This document shows, piece after piece, positions 6,706 through 15,995 of a DNA stretch of 55,023 nt (positions are counted from its first letter, which is position 1; every line of letters starts with the position of its first letter). The stretch comes from an uncultured Bacteroidales bacterium (GTDB lineage Bacteria; Bacteroidota; Bacteroidia; Bacteroidales; Paludibacteraceae). Location of the stretch: NCBI GenBank assembly GCA_902780495.1, contig CACZFM010000012.1, positions 1 through 55,023 of the forward strand, written 5' to 3'. Position numbers and translations under genes: made by a program. The notes beneath the pieces were generated by a model. The model did no database searches, was not told the DNA's origin, and worked only from the letters and a program-made list of their open reading frames with translations.

Positions 6706-9306
6706 ATGAACGAAAAAGAAACAATAGAGATAACCGGTGCGCGCGTCCATAACTTGAAAAACGTGGATGTGAGTATTCCGCGCAATAAATTGACGGTGAT
6801 AACCGGCTTGAGCGGTAGTGGCAAGTCATCGTTGGCATTTGACACCCTCTTTGCGGAAGGTCAGCGGCGGTATATGGAGACCTTTTCTTCGTATGCCCGC
6901 GGATACATCGGCACGATGCAACGCCCCGAAGTGGACAAGATAACGGGACTAAGTCCGGTGATATCCATTGACCAAAAGACCACCGGTCGCAACCCTCGTT
7001 CCACGGTTGGAACCATTACGGAAATATATGATTATCTGCGCCTTCTATACGCCCGCGCATCTACGGCTTATTCGTATCTCACCGGCGAAAAGATGGTGCA
7101 TTTTACCGATGAACAGATTATCTCGCTCATTCACCAGACCTATGCAAATAAACGCATTCTCCTGATGGCTCCGCTGGTGAACAACCGCAAAGGACATTAC
7201 AAAGAACTGTTCGAAACCATCCGGCGCAAAGGATTTATGCGTGTCCGTGTGGACGGAGAAGTGCAGGAAATCCGCCAGAACATGAAACTGGACCGCTATC
7301 GCAACCACTCAATCGAAGTGGTAATAGACAGGCTGATGGTAACCCAAGATAGTTCTGAAGAAGACACCAAACGTCTCCGTCGCTCCATTGACCAGGCCAT
7401 GGAACAAGGCAACGGCATCGTGATGATTGCAGAAGCCAATGAAACCCAAGTCCGCTACTACAGCCGTAACCTGATGTGCCCATCCACCGGTCTGAGTTAT
7501 CAGGATCCTGCCCCTCACTCTTTCTCATTCAACACCCCAAAAGGATGGTGCCCATGCTGCAAAGGATTGGGAAAAATCCATCCGTCCGATGCAAAAAATA
7601 CCGATGAATTGGACGATATTATCCATAGCGAGGACTGGATGCGCAGGTTGATGGAGTACTCGGCACAACAGGAGGAGGAAGAGCAGGATAATTCCGATGA
7701 AATCGTGTGTCCAGAATGCGGTGGACTGCGTTTGAATAAAGAAGCGCTCAGTTTCCGCGTAGCAGGCAAAAACATTGCCGAACTATCCGCCATGGATCTG
7801 ACAGAACTGCTCCGTTTCATGGAAGGTCTGGACACCACCAACATGTCCGCCAAAGAACTTCGCATAGCCGAGCCTATCCGCAAAGAAATCTGTTCGCGGC
7901 TGCGTTTCATGCTTTCCGTTGGACTCGGGTACCTCAGTCTTTCCCGTTCCTCAGACAGCCTGAGTGGCGGAGAAAGCCAACGTATACGCCTTGCCACGCA
8001 GATAGGTTCACGGCTGGTGAATGTGTTGTATATTCTGGACGAGCCAAGCATCGGACTTCATCAACGCGACAACCAACGACTGATAGACTCACTGAAAGAA
8101 CTGCGCGATATGGGCAATTCGGTGATTGTCGTGGAACATGACGAACAAATCATGCGCCAAGCGGATTATATCGTTGACGTCGGCCCTTTGGCAGGGCGAC
8201 TTGGTGGGCATGTTGTGTTTCAAGGTACACCCGAAGCGTTGCTGCAAAGCGACACCCTCACCGCCCGTTATCTGAACGGCAAAGAACAACCCTTCACACC
8301 GCCCGCACCGTTTGATGCAGAACAAGCGGAATGGCTGCAACTCAACGGATGTACAGGCAATAACCTCAAAGATGTGACCGTGCGTATCCCACTGGGGAAA
8401 ATGGTGTGCGTAACCGGTGTCTCAGGTAGCGGGAAATCATCTTTGGTGACCCAAACCCTGCAACCGATACTGAGCCAACATTTCTACCGTTCGCTCAAAA
8501 AGCCGCTACCCTACAAAAGTATCGATGGAATCGAACATATCCAGAAAGTGGTAGCAGTGGACCAGTCTCCCATCGGCCGTACGCCACGAAGCAATCCCGC
8601 CACTTATACCAACGTCTTCACGGATATCCGCACCCTGTTTGCCCAATTGCCTGAATCCCGTATGCGGGCATGGGGCGCAGGGCGTTTCTCGTTCAATGCT
8701 AAAGGAGGACGATGCGAAGAATGTGCAGGCAATGGGTATAAGACACTCCGGATGAACTTCCTGCCCGATGTGTATGTGCCTTGTGAAGTATGTGGCGGCC
8801 AACGATACAACCGGCAAACTCTGGAGGTGCGGTACAAAGGAAAAAACATCTTCGACATTCTGGATATGACCGTCAATCAGGCAGTAGAGTTCTTCGAAAG
8901 CCAGCCGCAGATACTACGCAAAATAAAGACGATACAGGATGTCGGGCTCGGTTATATCAAGTTAGGACAAGCCTCCAATACTTTGAGTGGAGGTGAAAGC
9001 CAACGCATCAAATTGGCCACAGAGTTATCCCGCCCATCTTCGGGAAAGACTATGTATATCCTGGACGAACCAACCACGGGTTTGCACTTTGATGACATAC
9101 GCATATTGCTCGGCGTACTGCGCCAACTGGTGGAACGCGGCAACACGGTACTGATTATAGAACACAATCTGGATGTTATCCGTGCAGCTGACTACCTGAT
9201 TGATATGGGTCCTGAAGGCGGTAGGAACGGCGGGCAAGTGGTGGCCGTAGGAACAGCAGCCGACCTAAAGGCAGCCAAACAAAGTCTCACAGGTCGTTAT
9301 CTCTGA
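6706..9306 (+). CDS. uvrA: UvrA-type excinuclease ABC subunit A paralogue (short form)
   Basis: An 866-residue tandem ABC ATPase of the UvrA family, involved in recognition of DNA damage. The first Walker A is GLSGSGKSS (about residues 34-42) and the second GVSGSGKSS in the C-terminal half. ABC signatures LSGGESQRIRLA and LSGGESQRIKLA, Walker B ILDEPSIGLH and ILDEPTTGLH, and cysteine clusters CPCC, CPECGG, CEECAGNG and CEVCGG are all present. It is about 75 residues shorter than housekeeping UvrA. The loss appears to include most of the insertion that in UvrA carries the first zinc module and contacts UvrB. It may therefore be a second UvrA (UvrA2-like) rather than the main repair subunit. 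Confidence 0.9.
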   Translation: MNEKETIEITGARVHNLKNVDVSIPRNKLTVITGLSGSGKSSLAFDTLFAEGQRRYMETFSSYARGYIGTMQRPEVDKITGLSPVISIDQKTTGRNPRSTVGTITEIYDYLRLLYARASTAYSYLTGEKMVHFTDEQIISLIHQTYANKRILLMAPLVNNRKGHYKELFETIRRKGFMRVRVDGEVQEIRQNMKLDRYRNHSIEVVIDRLMVTQDSSEEDTKRLRRSIDQAMEQGNGIVMIAEANETQVRYYSRNLMCPSTGLSYQDPAPHSFSFNTPKGWCPCCKGLGKIHPSDAKNTDELDDIIHSEDWMRRLMEYSAQQEEEEQDNSDEIVCPECGGLRLNKEALSFRVAGKNIAELSAMDLTELLRFMEGLDTTNMSAKELRIAEPIRKEICSRLRFMLSVGLGYLSLSRSSDSLSGGESQRIRLATQIGSRLVNVLYILDEPSIGLHQRDNQRLIDSLKELRDMGNSVIVVEHDEQIMRQADYIVDVGPLAGRLGGHVVFQGTPEALLQSDTLTARYLNGKEQPFTPPAPFDAEQAEWLQLNGCTGNNLKDVTVRIPLGKMVCVTGVSGSGKSSLVTQTLQPILSQHFYRSLKKPLPYKSIDGIEHIQKVVAVDQSPIGRTPRSNPATYTNVFTDIRTLFAQLPESRMRAWGAGRFSFNAKGGRCEECAGNGYKTLRMNFLPDVYVPCEVCGGQRYNRQTLEVRYKGKNIFDILDMTVNQAVEFFESQPQILRKIKTIQDVGLGYIKLGQASNTLSGGESQRIKLATELSRPSSGKTMYILDEPTTGLHFDDIRILLGVLRQLVERGNTVLIIEHNLDVIRAADYLIDMGPEGGRNGGQVVAVGTAADLKAAKQSLTGRYL

Positions 9307-9319
9307 TATTCATCGTTCC

Positions 9320-10042
9320 ATGGCCATATCTCCTATCTTCAGCCGACTCGCCCAATGGATATCTTCCGTCCTTTACCCTCGTCTCTGCCCGATATGCGGC
9401 GAACGAGTGGAAGGAGAGACAGACTACCATCGCCCGCGCTATATCTGCAAACATTGCATAGAGATGCTACCACGGACAGAACAAGCTGCAGAACGCGGCA
9501 ATAGCACGGAAGACATCTTCCATCACCACCCACAGTTTGCCACCGGCGCTGCCTTTCTCTTCTACACAAAAGATGACACAATCAGAACGGTTGTACACAC
9601 CTTCAAATACCGGCGTCAGCCGGAGATAGCATACCAGTTGGCACACACTGCCGCTACAGACTTTCTGCAATCGGATTTCTTCGATGAAATAGACTGTATC
9701 ATACCTGTGCCTCTACATAAAAAGCGTTTTCGCTCACGGGGGTACAATCAGTCGGAATATATTGCACAGGCATTAAGTGACGTGACCGGCATCCCCATGG
9801 ACACATCACACCTTACCCGCGAACGCAACAATCCACAACAGGCCCTCAAATCAGGAACAGAACGGAAACAGAATGTGGAAGGCATTTTTGCCGTCAATCA
9901 TCCGGAAGAACTATACCGCAAACACATCCTATTGGTGGACGATGTTCTGACTACAGGAAGTACATTACTTTCGGCCATAACCACACTGGAAGTATGCAAA
10001 GGTGCCAAATTCAGCGTGTTTGTCTTGGCAAAAGCCCGATAA
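9320..10042 (+). CDS. comF: ComF family phosphoribosyltransferase-like protein
   Basis: A 240-residue protein of the ComF/GntX family. The N terminus carries a zinc-finger-like CPICGE...CKHC cluster. The C-terminal type I phosphoribosyltransferase fold shows IPVPLHKKRFRSRGYNQSE and the PRPP loop HILLVDDVLTTGSTL. In naturally competent bacteria ComF acts in DNA uptake; in Bacteroidota the role is not established. It begins 14 bp after the uvrA paralogue and is likely the last gene of that transcript, since a new promoter for nadB lies 22 bp beyond its stop. Confidence 0.9.
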   Translation: MAISPIFSRLAQWISSVLYPRLCPICGERVEGETDYHRPRYICKHCIEMLPRTEQAAERGNSTEDIFHHHPQFATGAAFLFYTKDDTIRTVVHTFKYRRQPEIAYQLAHTAATDFLQSDFFDEIDCIIPVPLHKKRFRSRGYNQSEYIAQALSDVTGIPMDTSHLTRERNNPQQALKSGTERKQNVEGIFAVNHPEELYRKHILLVDDVLTTGSTLLSAITTLEVCKGAKFSVFVLAKAR

Positions 10043-10063
10043 AAGATGCAAAAAGAAGATAAA

Positions 10064-10095
10064 TTTGGATATTCCAAATATTTGTAGTAATTTTG
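10064..10095 (+). promoter_or_regulatory. nadB promoter
   Basis: TTTG at 10064-10067, a 20-bp spacer, TAATTTTG at 10088-10095. Transcription should start near 10102, about 44 nt before the nadB ATG. Confidence 0.8.
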
Positions 10096-10145
10096 CGGCG
10101 TCTAAACAAAAAGAACGATACAGACCTGTCTAATACAAACATATC

Positions 10146-11747
10146 ATGGTATATCACTTTGATTATCTCATTATAGGCGGCGGTGTGGCCGGTATGAGTT
10201 TTGCACTCAAGGTGGCGCGTGCCCAAAAGTACAAAATAGCCATTTGCTGCAAAACGAATTTGGATGAAGCCAACACAACCAAAGCACAGGGCGGCATAGC
10301 CAGTGTGACCAATCTGCAGTTGGATGACTTCGACAAACATATTCATGACACTATGGTGGCCGGTGACTGGATCAGTGACCCTGCTGCCGTGGAGCAAGTG
10401 GTGAAAAACGCACCAAGCCAGATAGAAGAACTGGTGAACTGGGGTGTCAATTTCGACAAACAGGACAACGGTCATTACGATTTGCACCGTGAAGGCGGTC
10501 ACTCGGAGTTCCGTATCTTGCACCATGCAGATGATACGGGTGCCGAAATTCAGCGGGGACTGATGGAGGCTGTGCGCCATAATCCGTATATAACGGTACT
10601 GGAGAACCATTTTGCCGTGGAAATCATCACCCAGCACCACTTGGGTATGCGTGTGACACATCATACGCCGGATATCGAGTGCTACGGAGCATACATCCTC
10701 AATCCGACCACCCAAAAGATTGACACGTTCCTCAGCCGTATTACTCTGATGGCAACCGGCGGTATCGGTGCGGTATATGCCACCACCACCAACCCTGACA
10801 TCGCAACCGGAGACGGCATAGCGATGGTGCATCGTGCCAGAGGAATCATCAAGGACATGGAATTTGTCCAGTTCCACCCGACGGCTCTCTTCCACTCGGG
10901 AGAGACCCATCCCGCATATTTGATTACGGAAGCCATGCGAGGATACGGAGGTATATTGCGGCTTCCTTCCGGCGAGGAGTTCATGCAGAAATATGACGAA
11001 CGCCAGAGTCTTGCTCCGCGCGATATTGTGGCGCGCGCCATTGATAACGAAATGAAGATACATGGCTTGGACCATGTATGCTTGGATGTGACGCACAAAG
11101 ATGCGGAAGAAACAAAAAAACACTTCCCCAACATCTACCAAAAGTGCCTTTCCATCGGCATAGATATTACCAAAGAACTCATTCCTGTAGCTCCTTGCGC
11201 CCACTATATGTGCGGCGGAATCAAGGTCAATCTGGATGGCGAAAGCACCATCCACCGCTTGTATGCTGTCGGCGAGTGCAGTTGTACGGGGCTGCATGGC
11301 GGCAACCGGTTGGCAAGCAATTCTCTCATCGAGGCTGTTGTCTATGCGGATGCAGCGGCAAGGCACTCGTTGAGTGTGATTGAAAACTACGGTTTCAACG
11401 AGAAAATACCGTCATGGAACGATGAAGGCACCATGACCAATGAGGAAAAAGTACTTATCTCGCAAGATATGCGTGAAGTAGGACAAATCATGTCCACTTA
11501 TGTAGGTATCGTCCGCAGTGATTTGCGTCTGCGCCGTGCATGGGAACGCCTGGATTTGCTGTACGAAGAGACGGAAGACCTCTTTAAGCGCGTTCGCCCG
11601 ACAAGGGATATATGCGAATTGCGGAACATGATTAATGTGGGCTACCTTATCACGCGCCAGGCTATGGAACGCAAGGAAAGCCGGGGGTTGCACTATACCA
11701 TTGACTATCCGAGAAAAGAATCGATTCGCCCTAAAGAAGTATGGTGA
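10146..11747 (+). CDS. nadB: L-aspartate oxidase
   Basis: A 533-residue FAD enzyme that oxidises L-aspartate to iminoaspartate, the first step of de novo NAD synthesis. The FAD Rossmann motif GGGVAG begins at residue 11. Further family landmarks are TTKAQGGIA, HREGGHSEFRILH with the active-site region, EFVQFHPTALF, the capping-domain APCAHYMCGG and the FAD-binding GLHGGNRLASNSL. The second of these distinguishes NadB from succinate dehydrogenase flavoprotein. No nadA or nadC is nearby. The stop overlaps the next gene by 7 bp. Confidence 0.95.
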   Translation: MVYHFDYLIIGGGVAGMSFALKVARAQKYKIAICCKTNLDEANTTKAQGGIASVTNLQLDDFDKHIHDTMVAGDWISDPAAVEQVVKNAPSQIEELVNWGVNFDKQDNGHYDLHREGGHSEFRILHHADDTGAEIQRGLMEAVRHNPYITVLENHFAVEIITQHHLGMRVTHHTPDIECYGAYILNPTTQKIDTFLSRITLMATGGIGAVYATTTNPDIATGDGIAMVHRARGIIKDMEFVQFHPTALFHSGETHPAYLITEAMRGYGGILRLPSGEEFMQKYDERQSLAPRDIVARAIDNEMKIHGLDHVCLDVTHKDAEETKKHFPNIYQKCLSIGIDITKELIPVAPCAHYMCGGIKVNLDGESTIHRLYAVGECSCTGLHGGNRLASNSLIEAVVYADAAARHSLSVIENYGFNEKIPSWNDEGTMTNEEKVLISQDMREVGQIMSTYVGIVRSDLRLRRAWERLDLLYEETEDLFKRVRPTRDICELRNMINVGYLITRQAMERKESRGLHYTIDYPRKESIRPKEVW

Positions 11748-12577
11748 TGCGCGGAATAACCTTACATAGCGTAGTGCCTGTCCGGGCAACGGCATCGGAA
11801 GCTGCAGAGCAACTGACCCAACTGCTCTTTGCAGAGACCTTTGATATCCTGCAGCAAGTTCCTCGTTGGACGGAGATTTGTTTGCACGCAGACGGACAAA
11901 CAGGCTGGGTGGATACCAAGATGATTGTTCCGCTGACCGATGAGGAATTTCAATCATTACCGATGGCAGATGAGGAGCATCCGCTTGCCAGAGTGGCTTA
12001 TCCGATGGCATACGCCGTGAGCACCGTGAATGGCCAAACCTTCCCCCTGACGGCTGGCACAACCCTACCCGACTACAAAGACGGCACCTTTTCCCTACTG
12101 GGCGCCACACTGCGCATAGACCCTGCCATGGTGGCGGAAAAGCCGTTCGTGCTCTCGCAGGAACAACTGATGAACGTCGTACGCTATTTCCTGAACATAC
12201 CCTACCTCTGGGGAGGAAAGAACGCGATGGGCATGGACTGCTCCGGATTTGTGCAAGTCATTTTTTCCCTCTTTGGCGCTTCCTTGCCACGCAATGCCTC
12301 GCAACAAGTGGAAAAAGGGCAATTGGTCAAGGCCCTTTCTCAAGCCCAAGCCGGTGACCTTGCGTTCTTCGACCATGCTGACTTGGACCCGACACGCACG
12401 AACATATCGCATGTGGGGATTCTGCTGGACAGCGAACGGATTGTGCATTGTTCTGGACGGGTCAAAGTGGAGCGAATTGACCAACAGGGTATTTTCTCCA
12501 AAGAAGCCGCAGACAACGAACATCCCGACGGGCAATACACGCACCATCTGGCTTGTATCAAGCGGATACAACTATAA
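11741..12577 (+). CDS. C40 (NlpC/P60) peptidase with SH3b domains
   Basis: A 278-residue cysteine peptidase predicted to cut gamma-D-glutamyl bonds in murein peptides. Two SH3b-like regions (about 9-62 and 98-128) precede the NlpC/P60 domain. MDCSGF holds the catalytic Cys (C167) and NISHVGILL the catalytic His. The arrangement matches dipeptidyl-peptidase VI/YkfC-type enzymes that recycle muropeptides. There is no signal peptide, so the protein is probably cytoplasmic. A second ATG six bases later is an alternative start. It overlaps nadB by 7 bp and its 3' end overlaps the convergent outer-membrane gene by 6 bp. Confidence 0.88.
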   Translation: MVMRGITLHSVVPVRATASEAAEQLTQLLFAETFDILQQVPRWTEICLHADGQTGWVDTKMIVPLTDEEFQSLPMADEEHPLARVAYPMAYAVSTVNGQTFPLTAGTTLPDYKDGTFSLLGATLRIDPAMVAEKPFVLSQEQLMNVVRYFLNIPYLWGGKNAMGMDCSGFVQVIFSLFGASLPRNASQQVEKGQLVKALSQAQAGDLAFFDHADLDPTRTNISHVGILLDSERIVHCSGRVKVERIDQQGIFSKEAADNEHPDGQYTHHLACIKRIQL

Positions 12578-14413
12578 CGTGGCACGAAACAGCAAGTGTA
12601 TGTCCGTGTGAGTGGCTGACGGCAGTTTTTTCTCTTTCACCCAACTATTGGCATAAACGGTCTCACTGACGCGCAGATAGAGCGCCAGTTGCGGAATGAT
12701 TTTCCAACGGAAGTTCAGGTACATCCGTCCGCCTTTGCCGTATAGACTATTGATCGAATAGGCATACAGTACATCGTTTTCGTACGGATACAAACGATTG
12801 TCCCACTGCGGGATATAGAAGCCTTGCACGCGCATTTGCAAGGTAATGGGAACCATAGCAAATGAATATCCCACATCCTGAAACAGCGATAGTCCGTACG
12901 TCAGTTGGCGGGCAGCCGTTCGAACAAGACCGGCATCCGCTTCCGTCCGTAATTTCCAGCCTGCCTGACCGTAATCAAACTGATAACGAAGATTCCACTG
13001 GTCTTTTTTTGCCTTTTGGCGGGAACGCAGTTTCAGGGTCATAGACCACACATCTTCAGGAAGATACGACACCTCTGCTTGTGCATCATAGCCCCAGGAA
13101 GGCGAATAGGGTATACCGTATTTGATACCTGAAAAGCGGAACACATCGCCATAAACGGCCAACCGCCAATGCGGTATAAGTTTGATATCCACACCCAGAT
13201 ACAGACCGTTTTCATCGTTGATACGGGAGGTTTCGGAGTAGGCATAACCGAGCGTATTGTCAAAATGAGGCGAATAGTAACGATACAGCAGTATCAGTCC
13301 GAGGTCATGTATAGGATTGATACGCACACCGCCTGTCACCGCATAGCCCCATTTGCGGCGGTTCTGAGCAGTGGCGGCTTCGGCGAATATATCCACAATT
13401 CCCTGATTCCATCGGAAATTTACGCCACCTACGAACTGACGGATACCGCGAAAATAGTTCTGATTATAACGGGCATTCTCGTAATAATAGCGGAGCGTAT
13501 CCGAATAGATATTTTCCACGGCCGTTGCACCTATTTTCATTCGTTTGTAGCGATAGGACAGATTCAGGCCTGCTATATGCCGGCGGAGGCTGTCATTCGT
13601 GCGGGTCAGACTGTACCAGGCCGCCACATCCAGACCACGATAGCACCAGGCTGTTCCTATCCCGTGCAGACCGCTGCCGTCCACCGAACTGTATTTTTTC
13701 AACCCTTCCTGCACACTGCCCGCCGTAAGAACATAATTGCTTTTGCCCATATGAAACGGAGCTGCCGTCACCAGTCCTTGCCCGAACACTGCCTGAAAAT
13801 TGCCCAACACAAGCCGTTTCATCGCACCGATATCCGACAGTTGGATATATCCGCCATACAGCAAACTACGCTCATCACCGCCCGTCGGACGGCGCAAAGT
13901 GGCACCAAACTGCACCTGATTGCGATAGTTGAAATTATAGCGGAACTGCCTGTAAACAGGGTCCAATTGTCCGTCACGATAAGGGTCTTCGGCATACCGC
14001 ACATCCGTTCGCAACAACAGCTCTTGTTTGGCATAACGGAACACCTCGGCGGCATATATCTTGTTATCCGGTGCCCGTGGCTTGATGCAGACAAAAGGAA
14101 GCATGTTGCGTATCTCGTAGGGTTGCAGGTCGGAAATAAGCCGCAGTTCAGTAAGCGAATCCATCGGATGTTGCTCCACATACAGCAGGATATTATCAAT
14201 CTGACGTTCGCTGAGAAAACGCAGCCGCCGTAATTCGGCATCCGACGTATGGTTGAGGTCTATCGGATTGGCATGGATTTCCATGAGTTCATCGTACAAA
14301 TCCTCATAGTTCACCGTCTCTGTCTCGGAGAGAAAATTATAGATATCGTCAATGATTTCTCCGGGCAGAAAAACCATGTTCAGAGAGGTCAATATGGACA
14401 AAAGTACATGCAT
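12572..14413 (-). CDS. Outer-membrane beta-barrel protein with N-terminal helix-hairpin-helix region
   Basis: A 613-residue secreted protein of unknown function. A short hydrophobic leader (MHVLLSILTSLNMVFLPG) is followed by a helical region (about 45-110) with helix-hairpin-helix character: IDLNHTSDAELRRLRFLSE and SLTELRLISDLQPYEI. The remaining 480 residues are rich in alternating aromatic and polar strands (YRQFRYNFNYRNQVQFGA and similar) and end in a hydrophobic strand (HLLFRATL), as in outer-membrane barrels. I start at the ATG at 14413, which lies 8 bases past the -7 box; the upstream ATG at 14443 would precede the start of transcription. HhH modules usually bind DNA, so their presence on an envelope protein is notable, although this pairing recurs in Bacteroidota. 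Confidence 0.82.
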   Translation of the reverse strand: MHVLLSILTSLNMVFLPGEIIDDIYNFLSETETVNYEDLYDELMEIHANPIDLNHTSDAELRRLRFLSERQIDNILLYVEQHPMDSLTELRLISDLQPYEIRNMLPFVCIKPRAPDNKIYAAEVFRYAKQELLLRTDVRYAEDPYRDGQLDPVYRQFRYNFNYRNQVQFGATLRRPTGGDERSLLYGGYIQLSDIGAMKRLVLGNFQAVFGQGLVTAAPFHMGKSNYVLTAGSVQEGLKKYSSVDGSGLHGIGTAWCYRGLDVAAWYSLTRTNDSLRRHIAGLNLSYRYKRMKIGATAVENIYSDTLRYYYENARYNQNYFRGIRQFVGGVNFRWNQGIVDIFAEAATAQNRRKWGYAVTGGVRINPIHDLGLILLYRYYSPHFDNTLGYAYSETSRINDENGLYLGVDIKLIPHWRLAVYGDVFRFSGIKYGIPYSPSWGYDAQAEVSYLPEDVWSMTLKLRSRQKAKKDQWNLRYQFDYGQAGWKLRTEADAGLVRTAARQLTYGLSLFQDVGYSFAMVPITLQMRVQGFYIPQWDNRLYPYENDVLYAYSINSLYGKGGRMYLNFRWKIIPQLALYLRVSETVYANSWVKEKKLPSATHTDIHLLFRATL

Positions 14414-14420
14414 TGGGCTG

Positions 14421-14468
14421 CAAAAGTACATAAAATATTGCATATATGCAAGAAAAAGTGTATCTTTG
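14421..14468. promoter_or_regulatory. Symmetric divergent promoter with palindromic core
   Basis: TACTTTTG faces left (plus 14421-14428) and TATCTTTG faces right (14461-14468). Both are centred exactly on 14444.5, which is also the centre of the 14-bp palindrome TTGCATATATGCAA (14438-14451). The -33 positions of both promoters (variants CTTG and ATTG) fall in the ends of that palindrome, so one DNA site can govern both genes. Start codons lie 8 bases (left) and 5 bases (right) beyond the -7 boxes. Confidence 0.75.
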
Positions 14469-14472
14469 CAGC

Positions 14473-15351
14473 GTGAAACGGAAAGAACGACTGATATGGA
14501 TCCTCAAATGGCTGCTTTTGGTGGCGGCTTATGCCTATCTTGCCTACCGGCTGGCCGCTTATAGGGATTATCCCGCTTTGTGGCAGCAGCTCCGCGCAAC
14601 GGATGCTTGGGGCTGGAGATGTCTGGCGGGCTGTTTGTTGCTGATGCCGCTGAACCTGTTGTTGGAAGCCCTCAAATGGCGCACCTTGCTTGCCGGTATA
14701 TGCCCTTTGTCGGTAGCCGAGGCGCAGCGACAGGTCTATTACGGCTTTGTTGGGGCGTTCGTCACGCCCTACCGCTTGGGCGATTATCCGGCCCGTGCCA
14801 CACGACTGCCCGACCCCAACCGATGGAAAGAGGCCGTAGCGATGGGAATGTACGGTAGCATTGTTCTAACGCTGACCATCGTTCTGACGGGATGGATACC
14901 GGCTTTCTGTTTCTTTGCGGGTGAAGCGTCCGGAAACCTGCATCTGCTGTCTGTCATCGTACTCGCAGTGGGATTGCCGATATGTTTACTACCCCTGCTG
15001 AAGCGATGGTTTCCGGCCTTGGGCACATTTTTCAAAGCCAATCTGTGGCTTGTGTTCCTTCAGTCGCTGGCAAGATATGGCGTTTTCTGCCTGCAGTTGT
15101 ATCTCGTTTTACGCGTGTTCGGAGTGATTATCCCGCTCGAAGAAGTCTGGATGGCGATTCCTGTCTATTATCTCCTGGTCACGCTTACGCCTAACATGCC
15201 TGCAGCGGATGCCGGTATCCGGGGCTGTTGGGCGATAATGGTCTTCGGGCGTTACACCGATTGCGCACCTTGTATCGTCTTTGCTGTCTTTGCACTTTGG
15301 ATTATCAACACCGTCATTCCACTTATTGTCGGCACAACGCAGCGGGGATAA
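14473..15351 (+). CDS. UPF0104-type (lysylphosphatidylglycerol synthase TM-like) membrane protein
   Basis: A 292-residue polytopic inner-membrane protein, with about eight hydrophobic segments beginning LIWILKWLLLVAAYAYLAYRL. It resembles the YbhN/AglD membrane domain of the UPF0104 family; motifs include LEALKWRTLL, GFVGAFVTPYRLGDYPAR and TPNMPAADAGIRG. The GTG at 14473 is chosen because the upstream ATG at 14446 lies before the predicted start of transcription; the mRNA would then be nearly leaderless. Its stop abuts the convergent MreB-like gene. A decayed second copy of its 3' part lies at 19294-19549. Confidence 0.82.
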   Translation: MKRKERLIWILKWLLLVAAYAYLAYRLAAYRDYPALWQQLRATDAWGWRCLAGCLLLMPLNLLLEALKWRTLLAGICPLSVAEAQRQVYYGFVGAFVTPYRLGDYPARATRLPDPNRWKEAVAMGMYGSIVLTLTIVLTGWIPAFCFFAGEASGNLHLLSVIVLAVGLPICLLPLLKRWFPALGTFFKANLWLVFLQSLARYGVFCLQLYLVLRVFGVIIPLEEVWMAIPVYYLLVTLTPNMPAADAGIRGCWAIMVFGRYTDCAPCIVFAVFALWIINTVIPLIVGTTQRG

Positions 15352-15975
15352 CTAATTCAATACAATATGGCAGGGGGATGTAGTTATCTCTTCCATTTTG
15401 TGTGCGAGACCGCGTATGGCTGTACCTTCTCCCCAAAATTGAATACCACACTCGTAGATCTCTCCCTGCACTTTTAGTTCCATTGATTCAAGAATCCGTA
15501 CAATAATATGACCGAACTTTTCTAAGTCGAAGTTAAGAATGTCGGCAATATCCTCGTGAGAGAGAGGTATTCTCATGGGAAGAGCTGTCGTCTTATTGGG
15601 GACAATAACATTGCATTTAGGCGGTGGATTATCAAGTTCTGAAACAGCAGATCCTATTGTGTCCATGATGCGTTTGGCCATGGATTCGTCAACACGCGCG
15701 TTATGCTTACGCCCCATAAACACAATAATATCCTGAATAAAGGTATCGTAAGCTATGGAAATCGAGTTGTGCGAGAGGATACGTCTCTTTTTAATGACTG
15801 TAATATCAGTAGTGTTATACCCGATGTTTACAACCATAAAGGCATTATTGCTCCAAACATTCAGGCTATTCCTGATAGCAGAAGCCATCGGTTGATTTAA
15901 TTCAAGCAATCCGTGACTAAAAACGGTAAGCGCAGTGCCTATCTGGCTGACAATATGTTTAAGAATTCTTGACAT
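15352..15975 (-). CDS. MreB-like actin-fold half-protein
   Basis: A 207-residue protein matching the second half of MreB. LELNQPMASAI corresponds to the MreB segment EPMAAAI, VNIGYNTTDITVI to DIGGGTTEIAVI (phosphate-2 loop), the helix and TTALPMRIPLSHEDIADIL follow in the right order, and GEGTAIRGLAHKM corresponds to GGGALLRGLDKR. The whole N-terminal subdomain, with phosphate loop 1, is missing and the glycines of the phosphate-2 loop are partly replaced, so ATP-dependent filament formation is doubtful. It follows the W-repeat gene by 20 bp and shares its promoter. The frame is intact, suggesting a retained protein rather than debris. Confidence 0.72.
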   Translation of the reverse strand: MSRILKHIVSQIGTALTVFSHGLLELNQPMASAIRNSLNVWSNNAFMVVNIGYNTTDITVIKKRRILSHNSISIAYDTFIQDIIVFMGRKHNARVDESMAKRIMDTIGSAVSELDNPPPKCNVIVPNKTTALPMRIPLSHEDIADILNFDLEKFGHIIVRILESMELKVQGEIYECGIQFWGEGTAIRGLAHKMEEITTSPCHIVLN

Positions 15976-15995
15976 AACGTGCGTGCTAAGAATAA

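Noticed and set aside
10011..11366. Long antisense frame opposite nadB, and similar ones opposite pcrA and the RND permease
   Set aside because: They are shadows of strongly conserved genes and show no protein family pattern.
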